Assembly: GCF_023715785.1 (NCBI RefSeq)
Contig: NZ_JAMBOX010000001.1
Coordinates: 434,001 to 498,000 of the forward strand
From: Neobacillus niacini
Lineage (GTDB): Bacteria > Bacillota > Bacilli > Bacillales > Cytobacillaceae
Direction of reading: 5' to 3'
Length of the DNA stretch: 64,000 nucleotides
This document shows, in pieces, positions 1 through 8,330 of the stretch; within the stretch, counting starts at the first letter, position 1, and each line of letters begins with the position of its first letter. A program made the translations under genes and the position numbers. The notes beneath the pieces were generated by a model that saw nothing but the letters and a program-made list of their open reading frames with translations, was not told the DNA's origin and did not search any database.

Positions 1-1486
1 TCCCGTCGGCCACCCGCAGCTCGGCTCCGTCTATACCATCCACGACGTTTTCGACCATGCTGAGGTCCTTCCCGGCATCGATCCTGATGCCGTTGGACGT
101 CTGTCGAATGATATTGGACTCAATCCTGATGCCTGAGGGGATTCCTTTGCCCCGTCCGTCAGCACCGCGGTCCTTACTGAGCCGGATCGCCCAGAACCCG
201 TCAGTCCCTCCAGTGACGCGGTTACCGCGTAGCTCCGTGCCTGGGCCATTTCGGACCTCAATGCCGACCTTGGAATCTTCCCCGGCGGTGATCCTGTTGT
301 CCTCGATGAGGGTGTCAGGAGTTCCCAGGATAACAAGGATGCCCTGGCGGTTTCCAATTAGGTTATTGGAGTGCACCCAGTTTCCAGGTCCTGAGGCATC
401 GTGCTTGTTCTTGGACCCACCGGAATTGCCCAGCGCGATACCCGCCTGCTGCCCGCCGATGACCGTGTTGTCCCGGATCTCATTCAGGTATTCACCCTCT
501 CCGTGCAGGTCGATGGCGTCTAGGTGGCTGCCGACGATGGTGTTATCTGCCACGAGATTGTTGTGTGTGCGGAACTGCAGCAAAATGGCGTGCCGCAAAT
601 GCCTGCCATCAAAGGTATTGCCGATGACGACGTTGTGCCGGGAATCATTGGCGGCATCCGGGTCGTGCTGATCCACTGAGCCCTCGATCGCAATGCCGTA
701 GCCCTGGCCGCCGGGGCCGACCGCAGTTGCCTCACTGATGTAGTTTCCAGAGAGGGTCACTTCACGGCTGGCCTTGACGGAGATGCCGTGGCGCTCGAAC
801 TTGCGGATGCCCAGATTCTTCACCAGGACCCGGGAGCTGGCCTTCCCTTCTCGGGCTCCGATGTAGATCCCATACATCGGGCCGCCTCCCGCGTTGCCGT
901 TATCGGGGTCATCGCCGAGTGGACCGCCATGACGGGAGGTAATGGTGAAGTCAGCAACGATGACGTCGCGGACACCGGAACCGCGGATTACACGGCTGTC
1001 ATCCTCGCCATCGAGAGAGGTCAGCAGTACGGTGCGCTCTTGGCCCTCGCCGCGTAGGTCTACGCCACTGCGCAACACGATGTTTGCCGACTTGTCGGCT
1101 GGATCAGTGGAGCGCAGGTCATATGTGCCGGCCGGCAGCAAGACCTCGTCACCCGGTTTAGCCGCGTCCAAGGCCGCTCGGATGGCTGGTGCGTCATCGT
1201 CTGAATCCGGATTCGGATCTGCCCCGAAGTCGGTGACGTCCAGGGTCCTGCCCGTACCCGGATCCGGTGTCGACACCTTGATTGGCTCGCCAGACCGGTC
1301 TACCAAGCCGGGGACCTGCCAGTCGCCGTGCTCGGACGGGGCTGGTTCCACTTTCACGGCACCATCTCTCCCGACCGGCCCTTGGAATCCCTCGTTCGTG
1401 CATGCGGTCAAGAAGACCACCAGGACAAGGGTTAACCACCACCAATTCGCCGGACCTCGCCGGCTGTTCTGAACCGATTCCTTCAT
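1..1486 (-). CDS. Right-handed beta-helix lipoprotein (3' end outside window)
   Basis: Reading the minus strand from the ATG at 1486 gives about 495 codons without a stop before the window edge, so the C-terminus is missing. The N-terminus has a hydrophobic stretch ending in LTAC, a lipobox, so a lipid-anchored secreted protein is predicted. After a linker comes DVTDFGADPNPDSDDDAPAI, the usual entry of pectate-lyase-superfamily beta-helices (xFGAxxDGxxDDTxAI). Many short parallel coils follow, such as NVVIGNTFDG and NLVADNTIVGS, as in polysaccharide lyases, glycoside hydrolases and epimerases of this fold. The ribosome site is GAGAGG four bases upstream. The DNA is roughly 60 percent GC by eye, far above the rest of the window, which suggests transfer from a high-GC donor. 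The substrate cannot be inferred. The neighbouring secreted GH3 enzyme suggests glycan breakdown. Confidence 0.85.
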   Translation of the reverse strand, partial: MKESVQNSRRGPANWWWLTLVLVVFLTACTNEGFQGPVGRDGAVKVEPAPSEHGDWQVPGLVDRSGEPIKVSTPDPGTGRTLDVTDFGADPNPDSDDDAPAIRAALDAAKPGDEVLLPAGTYDLRSTDPADKSANIVLRSGVDLRGEGQERTVLLTSLDGEDDSRVIRGSGVRDVIVADFTITSRHGGPLGDDPDNGNAGGGPMYGIYIGAREGKASSRVLVKNLGIRKFERHGISVKASREVTLSGNYISEATAVGPGGQGYGIAIEGSVDQHDPDAANDSRHNVVIGNTFDGRHLRHAILLQFRTHNNLVADNTIVGSHLDAIDLHGEGEYLNEIRDNTVIGGQQAGIALGNSGGSKNKHDASGPGNWVHSNNLIGNRQGILVILGTPDTLIEDNRITAGEDSKVGIEVRNGPGTELRGNRVTGGTDGFWAIRLSKDRGADGRGKGIPSGIRIESNIIRQTSNGIRIDAGKDLSMVENVVDGIDGAELRVADG

Positions 1487-1556
1487 CTGACCTCTCACGT
1501 CCTTCCTTAACTCTTTTTGTCCCATTGTTACCTATAGAAGTGTCGAGAAAAGGGAT

Positions 1557-1602
1557 GAGCCCGCGGGCCTCGGCTTAATCCGCCGAGCACGCGGGCTCAC
1601 AC
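1557..1602 (-). terminator. GC-rich hairpin after the GH3 gene
   Basis: A strong two-part stem lies between the GH3 stop and the next start. The outer arms are GAGCCCGCG/CGCGGGCTC and the inner arms are CTCGGC/GCCGAG. There is no T-run on either strand. Such T-less GC hairpins are typical of high-GC bacteria rather than bacilli, which agrees with the base composition of the flanking genes. It probably ends the minus-strand GH3 transcript. Confidence 0.55.
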
Positions 1603-1646
1603 CTTAGGAATGCCTGACGCGACCTCTACTGGGCTCGTCGACATCA

Positions 1647-4382
1647 TCACATGGCCCAGTGGCCAACCATTAGAAGTTGGTTCCATTGATTCCACGGTTT
1701 CCATTGATTCCGGTGGTTCCATAGGTTCACTTGGCTCCATCGGTTCTGTTGGTTCCATAGGTGCACTTGGCTCCATTGGTTCCGTTGGTTCCATAGGTGC
1801 ACTTGGTTCCATTGATTTCCTTGGCTCCGTTGGTTCCATTGTTTTCCGTGGTTTCCATAGTTCTTATGTTTCTCCTGTTTTCCATGGTTACCGTTGTTTT
1901 CTTTGTTTCCATTGTTTTTGTTATTTCCGGTGTTTCCGTTGTTTTCGTTATTTCCGGTGTTTCCGTTCCCTTTGTCCTTGCTGTCATCCTTGCTGAGCTT
2001 GAAGTTCAACGGAACGTCTTTTTCTAACGGAGTATCTGCAGAGGAACCACCGACATGCACGCGGTACTTTCCGTCAGCAGTTGCCCACTCACCGTCAGCC
2101 CAGTTCGCTAGGTTGTCCGGGTCTTCCGGAACGAAATAGGAGAACGGGTGGTTCGCGTCAGCTTGGTTAATCCGTACAGTCACCTGCTTGCTCTCACCTG
2201 GCTCAAGATAAAATTTCTCGAAGTTAACAAGACGCTTGGTCGGCTGTCCCGCCTCATCCGGCAGGGTCAGGTAGACCTGTGCCGCTTCTTTGCCGGCAAC
2301 GTCACCAGTGTTTGTTACAGAGAATGACACGTCAATACCGGACAACGAGCCGTTATTGCCTTTGCCTTCACCACGGACCTTCTTCACCTTAAGATCGTCA
2401 TACTGGAAGGTCGTGTACGACAGGCCGTACCCGAATGGGAAGAGCGGCTTCACGTCGTTAGCCTCGTACCAGCGGTAGCCCATCTCAAGACCCTCGGTGT
2501 ACTTGGCGATTAACTGGTCGGAACCGTTCCCGTACGGGCCAGGGCCACCTGGCTTGCCGGTGTCTTGACGAGTTCCGGGGTACTGTTCCTCAGTCGCAAA
2601 TGCGGCCTCACGCTCGGTGGCACCAAACGTCATAGGCAGCTTGCCGGAAGGATTGACCTTACCGTAGAGCAGATTAGCGACGGCATTACCATCCTCCATA
2701 CCTGGGAACCATGCCTGGAGAACTGCAGGAACCTTATCCAGCCACGGCATGAGAACCGTACCGGAAGTCTTCAGAACCACAGTGGTTTTCTCTGCGTTAT
2801 CCTTCAGGACTGCGTCGATCAGCGGCTCTTGCTCCACCCAGTTCTCTTTGTCCGGGTTCTTGTTAAGATCGATAGCCGGGAAGCCCAGGGTATCGCGGTC
2901 CGCGGTTTCATGCGGGTTGTCGCCGACCATCAGCAGTACAACGTCTGACTCAGCGGCCAGCTTGGCTGCAGCCTCCGGGTCACGTCCATCATTATAGGTA
3001 ACTTTGGTATCGTATCCGAGCTCCTTGATGACATTCTCTAAGCCCTCTTTTGGTGTTACTGTGTAAGGGGCTTCGACGTTCTCGTTGTTATCCCGAACGG
3101 AACGCGGAGACATCTTGGCCTCACCTGCGAACCACTCAACGCCAATCAGCGCGATTGACTTCGGCTCGCCATTCAGTGGCAGGAAGCCATTATCGTTTTT
3201 CAACAGCACGGCCCCTTCCTCGGCCATTTTCCGTGCACTGGCGCCGTTGGCCATCGGATCGACGATTTCCGGCATAAACTTGTCATATGGTTCATCCATG
3301 TGGCCATACTCAATCATCTTGATATACCGCGGACGAAGCAGATTGTCGATGTCATCCTCAGTAACCTGGCCAGAGTCAAGAGCCTCCTGGATTTTCTCTT
3401 GAGTGTAATACTGCGGTGCCCAGTCAAGCTCGACGTTCGTGCCCGCCTTGATGGCCTTGACCGTGTCGTGAATGGCGCGACGGTCACTCATGACGTAACC
3501 ATCAAAGCCCCACTTATCCCTTAGTGCATCTTGCAGCAGTTCAGAGCTATCACAAGCAAAGGTGCCGTTGACATCCGGGAACGAGCACATAACAGAGGCA
3601 GGGTCAGCATTCTTGACGGTCATCTCGAACGGCAGCATGTAAAGCTCGTTCATTGCCTTTGAAGGAACCTGGACACCCATCGTCCATCGCTCAGTTTCCT
3701 GCTCATTGCCAGCCAGGTGCTTAAGCTGGGCCTGTACACCCTGTTCCTGGATACCTTTGACTTGCTCAGTTGCCAGAGTACCCGTCAAGTATGGGTCCTC
3801 GCTGAAGTACTCATAGTTTCGTCCATTGTATGGGTGACGAACAAGGTTCATGCCCGGTCCGAGCAGCACGTGATGCGCGAAGGCCCGTGTCTCCTCGCCG
3901 AGAATTCGCCCGGCTTCATAGTTCAGCCCGCGGTCGAAAGTTGCGGCCATGGCTAGTGTTGATGGAAGGCCAGTCGCGATCGGGTCATTGCCACACGATC
4001 CGCCCTTTACGCCCGTACCGCCGTTGGTCATGCGGATTGTAGGAATACCCAGTTCCTCAATCCCACGGATTTGTCGGCCGGTGTCCTGCCACTCACATCC
4101 CGGCAGCGTACCCTGAGGCGCGAATTCGCCGTTCATATATTTGCTAGTGCCGCCCCTCTTGATGACGACCGTATCACCTTTGTCGTTCTCATTGAAGCGA
4201 GAGATGGCAATTTGCTGGATCTTCTGTTCCATCGTCATCGCATCGAGAAGCAGCTCGGTGCGCTCCTCAGCAGAGAGCTTGGTGTTCATCCAAGGTCTGG
4301 TCTCTTCCGCATTAGTAGGAATGACTAATGAAGACATGGAGATCAGTGCTGTCATAAAAATTAAAGTAATTCGTTTTATCAT
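1647..4382 (-). CDS. Secreted family 3 glycoside hydrolase (beta-glucosidase type)
   Basis: A 911-residue protein. A Sec signal peptide ends near residue 25 (PTNA-EE). The GH3 N-terminal barrel follows at about 40-340, with KHLAGNEQE at about 221 and the nucleophile region GFDGYVMSD, making Asp300 the likely nucleophile. The GH3 C-terminal domain is at about 385-640 and a fibronectin-like domain at about 690-770. Expected role: release of terminal beta-linked sugars from oligosaccharides outside the cell. The residue after the nucleophile is Arg where most members have Trp. The last 110 or so residues are low complexity, Asn/Gly-rich then WNQ repeats, and are encoded by a 9-bp-based tandem repeat. 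The start at 4382 has AAGGGAGAT just upstream. The signal-peptide DNA is AT-rich but the enzyme body is clearly more GC-rich, so the gene may be chimeric or only partly adapted after transfer. Confidence 0.93.
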   Translation of the reverse strand: MIKRITLIFMTALISMSSLVIPTNAEETRPWMNTKLSAEERTELLLDAMTMEQKIQQIAISRFNENDKGDTVVIKRGGTSKYMNGEFAPQGTLPGCEWQDTGRQIRGIEELGIPTIRMTNGGTGVKGGSCGNDPIATGLPSTLAMAATFDRGLNYEAGRILGEETRAFAHHVLLGPGMNLVRHPYNGRNYEYFSEDPYLTGTLATEQVKGIQEQGVQAQLKHLAGNEQETERWTMGVQVPSKAMNELYMLPFEMTVKNADPASVMCSFPDVNGTFACDSSELLQDALRDKWGFDGYVMSDRRAIHDTVKAIKAGTNVELDWAPQYYTQEKIQEALDSGQVTEDDIDNLLRPRYIKMIEYGHMDEPYDKFMPEIVDPMANGASARKMAEEGAVLLKNDNGFLPLNGEPKSIALIGVEWFAGEAKMSPRSVRDNNENVEAPYTVTPKEGLENVIKELGYDTKVTYNDGRDPEAAAKLAAESDVVLLMVGDNPHETADRDTLGFPAIDLNKNPDKENWVEQEPLIDAVLKDNAEKTTVVLKTSGTVLMPWLDKVPAVLQAWFPGMEDGNAVANLLYGKVNPSGKLPMTFGATEREAAFATEEQYPGTRQDTGKPGGPGPYGNGSDQLIAKYTEGLEMGYRWYEANDVKPLFPFGYGLSYTTFQYDDLKVKKVRGEGKGNNGSLSGIDVSFSVTNTGDVAGKEAAQVYLTLPDEAGQPTKRLVNFEKFYLEPGESKQVTVRINQADANHPFSYFVPEDPDNLANWADGEWATADGKYRVHVGGSSADTPLEKDVPLNFKLSKDDSKDKGNGNTGNNENNGNTGNNKNNGNKENNGNHGKQEKHKNYGNHGKQWNQRSQGNQWNQVHLWNQRNQWSQVHLWNQQNRWSQVNLWNHRNQWKPWNQWNQLLMVGHWAM
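1655..1985 (-). repeat. 9-bp-based tandem repeat encoding the GH3 tail
   Basis: On the minus strand the unit is GGAACCAAT with variants. The 36-bp combination of units around GGAGCCAAGTGCACCTAT recurs nearly exactly. At the promoter-proximal end the repeat grades into AAC/GGA-rich DNA. All three minus-strand frames stay open over much of it: the gene frame gives WNQ-type repeats, a second gives MEPTEP-type and a third gives NGTNGA-type. Indels would therefore change the tail sequence rather than truncate the enzyme at once. Confidence 0.85.
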
Positions 4383-5149
4383 TTTATATCTCCCTTACTT
4401 TCTATTTGTCTATTAGTAGTTAAATCATTCGGTTTATCATCTTAATCTCTCCCCCTATTGCCGAACTTGTATACTAGTATAACGAAAAACTATTACGCTA
4501 CAATGAATGGCTAATTACAAAACAGCAACAAAAACTACGAGATTAGTAATGCTCCTAAAGTCCTGCGGCATGTTCAAACCCTGTAGCAGCAATGGTTTGC
4601 CAACTTAACAACCAATATGAATGAAAATGAGCATGATTCTAAATATACTGAAGTAGGATTAAAAACTTCTATTATATAAACTTTATTACTATAATATTTA
4701 GAAATCCACTCGAAGGTGGCATATTAGGGGCTTATATTATAAAAAACTACCTATTTGCGGAAGGGTTCAGAGTGACGCATTAAAATGAGGTTCTCTTGGT
4801 TTTCGTGATGGCTTTCATCTCACTTACTGTTAAAATAGGAGTTTTTCCTCCATTGAGTTACCAAGCAAAAGTAAAATAAGCGGAGTTTTTTCGGTTATAT
4901 GCAGAATGGAGCTCGTTTCGGGGTAAATAAGGGGAGTTTTTCCGATTATGCAAAGCAAAATCCCCCCTTTTTACGTTTTTTGAGTCAATAGGCGGAATCT
5001 CTCCGTCTATTTTAGCTATTTTATGTTTTATTTACTAATTAATCGGATATTCTCCGACTATTTATCTGATCGGGTGTTTAACCTGATCCCCCATGGGTGT
5101 AGCTAATTATGGGTACGAAAAACATAATATTTTCATTATTACAGCGCAC
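4383..5149. other. Long intergenic region with degenerate dyad repeats
   Basis: No convincing gene is seen in about 770 bases. The first half (to about 4830) is AT-rich and must hold the GH3 promoter, which I could not place. From about 4837 to 5065 a short dyad recurs about five times: TAGGAGTTTTTCCTCC, AAGCGGAGTTTTTTCGGTTA, AAGGGGAGTTTTTCCGATTA, TAGGCGGAATCTCTCCGTCTA and ATCGGATATTCTCCGACTA. The core is (C)GGA-Tn-TCCG flanked by ATA/TAT. The last copies are spaced about 50-60 bases. Confidence 0.6.
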
Positions 5150-5180
5150 AAAAATAGTCCACACCTTGTAGATGTGGACT
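5150..5180 (-). terminator. Rho-independent terminator of the SDR gene
   Basis: Arms AGTCCACA (5156-5163) and TGTGGACT (5173-5180) form a perfect 8-bp stem. On the minus strand it is followed by ATTTTTG. It lies about 50 bases beyond the SDR stop codon. Confidence 0.8.
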
Positions 5181-5229
5181 GCAATGTATGATTTATTTGA
5201 ACTCGTCACTCTTATTTTGAATTTATTAC

Positions 5230-5979
5230 TTATAAAGACATTCCTGCATCAACGACTAGTTCTGTGCCAGTAACTCGACCTGCTTCGTCCGATGCCAGAT
5301 AAAGTGCACCATTTGCCAGATCTTCTGGCTCCACAACTTCACCTAATGGAATCGTTTCAATATACTTTTTCGCTAGTTCTGGATCATCAAAAATGGCCTT
5401 TACCATTGGTGTTCTGGTTGTTCCAGGGATTAATGTATTGACACGAATTTTATCTTTAGCAAGGATTCCGGAGAAGGTAAAGGACATTGTCCGGACAGCG
5501 CCTTTAGAACCCGCATATCCTGGATAATCGGTTGGTGTCAATATACTGTTAGAAGCTACGTTAATGATACTTCCACCTTTGTTTTCCCTCAAAAGCGGTA
5601 CAGCGTGCTTAACCATATAAAAAGTTCCATATGCATTTACTTTAAAAATTTTATCAAATTCCTCAGAGTTGAACTGTTCAGCTGGATCACTTGGTCCTGC
5701 ATAACCAGCATTATTAACTAAGATATCTAGTTTTCCAAATTTCTCTACTGCAAAATCATTGATATTTTTGGCATTCTCTTCTTTTGAGATATCACCAACG
5801 ATATACTCAGCTGTGCCTCCAGCTTGTTCGATTTCTTCCTTTACTTGTGTTATACCCTTTTCACTAACATCAGCAAGAACCACTTTTGCTCCTTCTTTCG
5901 CAAAGCGCTTTGCTATTGCCGCTCCAATTCCAGAACCGCTTCCAGTTACAATTGCTACTTTGTCATCTAATCTAGCCAT
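5230..5979 (-). CDS. Short-chain dehydrogenase/reductase (SDR)
   Basis: A 249-residue classical SDR of normal family length. The cofactor motif TGSGSGIG is near the N-terminus, the NNAG motif is at about residue 90, the catalytic serine lies in NVASNS and the active-site YxxxK is YAGSK. Asp at the end of the second strand (VVLADVS) favours NAD over NADP. It would oxidise or reduce a hydroxyl or carbonyl group in the cytoplasm. The substrate cannot be told from sequence. A strong ribosome site, AAGGAGGAGA, precedes the ATG. It is a monocistronic minus-strand gene with its own terminator. Confidence 0.92.
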   Translation of the reverse strand: MARLDDKVAIVTGSGSGIGAAIAKRFAKEGAKVVLADVSEKGITQVKEEIEQAGGTAEYIVGDISKEENAKNINDFAVEKFGKLDILVNNAGYAGPSDPAEQFNSEEFDKIFKVNAYGTFYMVKHAVPLLRENKGGSIINVASNSILTPTDYPGYAGSKGAVRTMSFTFSGILAKDKIRVNTLIPGTTRTPMVKAIFDDPELAKKYIETIPLGEVVEPEDLANGALYLASDEAGRVTGTELVVDAGMSL

Positions 5980-6180
5980 TCACAGTCTCCTCCTTGTTGT
6001 TTAAAATTAGGCAAAGCGTTATGGTTCTCTGCCTAGTTCTATTATATCTCGAATTCAAAATAAAAGGGTGGAAATGGCCTTGACACCAAAGAAACCATTT
6101 TTACTAGAACTAAATGCAATAAAAACAGAATAGCCTTACATGACTACTCATCGAAAACCTAGTTACTTAAATAATAGTAC

Positions 6181-6206
6181 AGCCGCTGAGCATAAACTCA
6201 GCGGCT
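6181..6206 (-). terminator. Hairpin after the PhoX-family gene
   Basis: A perfect 10-bp stem, AGCCGCTGAG/CTCAGCGGCT, with a 6-base loop lies 16 bases beyond the PhoX-family stop. The downstream T tract on the minus strand is broken (GTACTATTATT), so termination may be leaky. Confidence 0.7.
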
Positions 6207-6222
6207 TTATTAATGAGATGTC

Positions 6223-8136
6223 TTATTTATTTTTTGGCATTTTTGTTACAGATGGCATACCAGAGATATAACCAATACCACCTGTTTTATTAATCCCAAT
6301 TTGTTCATCAACTGCTTTAAGCAGTTCTTCTTTGTTCACAGCTGTAATGGACTTACCATCTACTTCATCTCCAGGATGTTGGAAATTACTGAAGATGTAG
6401 GAGAATCCATTGCGGTCATCAGCAGCAAATAATCCAGTTGCTTCCGCTCCTGCTGGAACAGACAAAATACGATCTAATTTTTTCGTATCAACATTATAAG
6501 CCCAAACGAAGTTATTGGTGTGGTTACCACTATCTTCACCAATAAAGAGAGTCCTCATTGCTTCAGAGTAACTTAAGTTATCTGGATTAGCTACTTTATC
6601 TACATTTGCAGTGTTTCCATATGCATCAGCTGCAGGAAGGTCTTCCCCTACTACCAATCCAGACATGGATGGTGCTACATACGAGCTCTTAATAGCCTTT
6701 CCATTGCTATCTTTTTGGCCGCCCCGCAAGTCCAATTGATAGGTTACTCCAGCTTTAATTTTTGGCAATTGAATATGGTCTGCCGGATCTTTACCAGTTG
6801 TGTCTTTTTCCATAGCCTTACTTTGATCAGAAATGGCAAGATATACCTTTTTGTCCTTTTCGTTTAGTGCTAAACCTTCCATTTTGTTGAATTCTGTAGT
6901 CGCACCAAGCATGGCAGCATAACGGCGGGTTTCAAGGAAGGCTGCTGCTTTTTCTTTGCCAGGCTTAAGTTTCAGGTACTCCACTTTTCCTTCATTTGCG
7001 TATGTTTTAATCGCTGTAAAACCTGCTTTAGGAGCATCTGAAGTTTCAAAAATATCATTGAATGTAATCCCGCTGTCAATCATTTTTTTCACTTCTTTAT
7101 CCGTTGCATGTCCCAAATTAATCCATTGTAAATCTCCTGAACCACCATTTTCAGTACCTGTTTGTATGAATCTAGCTGCATATAGTGTACCAGATGATAA
7201 ATCTTTTTCCTTATCAGCTACATACATAAACATTCCTGTATTGCCGCCGTCATCACCGTAAAAAACAGTTTTGTTATCAGGCATTACTTTAGCTAACTCA
7301 TGAGAGAAACGTCCTGTACTGTAATGTTTAACAACCGATGTTTTCCCATTTTTGCCTACTGTAATTTCAGGAGTGTAGCCATAGAAATAAGGATTAGCCT
7401 TTGCTTTATCTCCAAAATAGAATCCAGCGAATGTTTCAACTTGACTTCTTACTTTCGAAGTTGAGTCTAAGAACAGACGTGCATCTGGTTCGTACTCTTC
7501 AGAACCTAAGTGTGTATTCCATGGAGATAATGATCCATTACATGGAATCCAAAGCCCATTTACATCCGAAAAATCAATTTTTTCTACCTTTACAGGGTTA
7601 AGTTCACCTGTTTTTTTGTCCTGTTCCAACTCAGTTAAAGACATAGATGCTGGAACTAACCCGTATGCTGATTTACCAGCAGCATCAATCGTTTGATATT
7701 CATAGTGTGTAACCATATAAAGTTTGCCGTTAATCGGCATTAATAAGCTGTTTGAATCCGGAGCATCAGAGACAAAGTATTCTCCGTTTGTGCCGCTAGG
7801 ATCCTTAATTGGATTTCCATTTACATCAATGGGTGTACCTGCAGGAACTTTTTCACTTTTAACGGTTGCTACCTTATCCTCTGATTTAAATAGATAGTTG
7901 TAAGACAGCGGAAATGTTTTGACTTTCCCATTGATATATTTCACATCAACGGTTGCATTTGTATATGTTTTGACCATGTCATCAATAGTTGCAGGTGCTT
8001 CCATTCCATTGAATCTAACAGATTCTATTTTACTATTTTTCGGAGAAGCCGCAAATGCCGGTGTTACGGCTGGAATGGAAATAGCTAATGCTAGTGCTAC
8101 AGTTGCCCCTTTTTTCACAAAGTTCTTATTCATCAT
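6223..8136 (-). CDS. PhoX/DUF839-family secreted protein
   Basis: A 637-residue protein with a signal peptide cut near PAFAASP. The body matches the PhoX (DUF839) family, whose studied members are calcium/iron-dependent alkaline phosphatases. Family-like stretches include NGLWIPCNGSLSPWNTHLGS, EEYEPDA, GRFSHE and VFYGDDGG. Expected role: release of phosphate from organic esters outside the cell. Classic PhoX enzymes carry a twin-arginine signal, but this N-terminus (MMNKNFVKKG) has no RR, so Sec export is more likely. Either of two adjacent ATGs may be the start, after TAGGAGGATTTATTAG. A candidate Pho box lies upstream and would fit phosphate-starvation control. Phosphatase activity is a family inference. 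Confidence 0.85.
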   Translation of the reverse strand: MMNKNFVKKGATVALALAISIPAVTPAFAASPKNSKIESVRFNGMEAPATIDDMVKTYTNATVDVKYINGKVKTFPLSYNYLFKSEDKVATVKSEKVPAGTPIDVNGNPIKDPSGTNGEYFVSDAPDSNSLLMPINGKLYMVTHYEYQTIDAAGKSAYGLVPASMSLTELEQDKKTGELNPVKVEKIDFSDVNGLWIPCNGSLSPWNTHLGSEEYEPDARLFLDSTSKVRSQVETFAGFYFGDKAKANPYFYGYTPEITVGKNGKTSVVKHYSTGRFSHELAKVMPDNKTVFYGDDGGNTGMFMYVADKEKDLSSGTLYAARFIQTGTENGGSGDLQWINLGHATDKEVKKMIDSGITFNDIFETSDAPKAGFTAIKTYANEGKVEYLKLKPGKEKAAAFLETRRYAAMLGATTEFNKMEGLALNEKDKKVYLAISDQSKAMEKDTTGKDPADHIQLPKIKAGVTYQLDLRGGQKDSNGKAIKSSYVAPSMSGLVVGEDLPAADAYGNTANVDKVANPDNLSYSEAMRTLFIGEDSGNHTNNFVWAYNVDTKKLDRILSVPAGAEATGLFAADDRNGFSYIFSNFQHPGDEVDGKSITAVNKEELLKAVDEQIGINKTGGIGYISGMPSVTKMPKNK

Positions 8137-8179
8137 CTAATAAATCCTCCTAATAGATTTATAGTGTACTGTTTAATTA

Positions 8180-8218
8180 AACCAGAACATTGTAAACGGA
8201 ATATTAACCTTTTGTATG
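8180..8218 (-). promoter_or_regulatory. Candidate PhoP (Pho box) site of the PhoX-family gene
   Basis: On the minus strand three hexamers recur with 11-bp periodicity: CATACA (8218-8213), TTAATA (8207-8202) and TTTACA (8196-8191), each separated by 5 bases. The B. subtilis PhoP box is TT(A/T/C)ACA repeats with about 5-base spacing. A fourth position (8185-8180) matches poorly. A possible -10 TATAAA lies at 8163-8158. Confidence 0.45.
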
Positions 8219-8256
8219 TTTTTTATTATAACAAACGACAAATTTTTACATTTATA

Positions 8257-8312
8257 TAAAAATAAGGAGATACCGTTCAATCTAAATTGAATGGTATCTC
8301 CTTATTTTTTTG
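8257..8312. terminator. Long bidirectional terminator hairpin
   Basis: Arms AATAAGGAGATACCGTTCAA and its near-perfect complement form a stem of about 21 bp (one G-T wobble) around a 4-base loop at 8282-8285, with A/T runs on both sides. It ends the minus-strand DUF2515 gene before the PhoX-family promoter. Confidence 0.88.
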
Positions 8313-8330
8313 AGCCACCGCTCATATTGA

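Noticed and set aside
57-1472. Plus-strand ORFs in the GC-rich left edge (57-671, 942-1472 and others)
   Set aside because: They are antisense to the long beta-helix frame, rich in Ser/Pro/Arg and without ribosome sites; GC-rich DNA keeps stray frames open.
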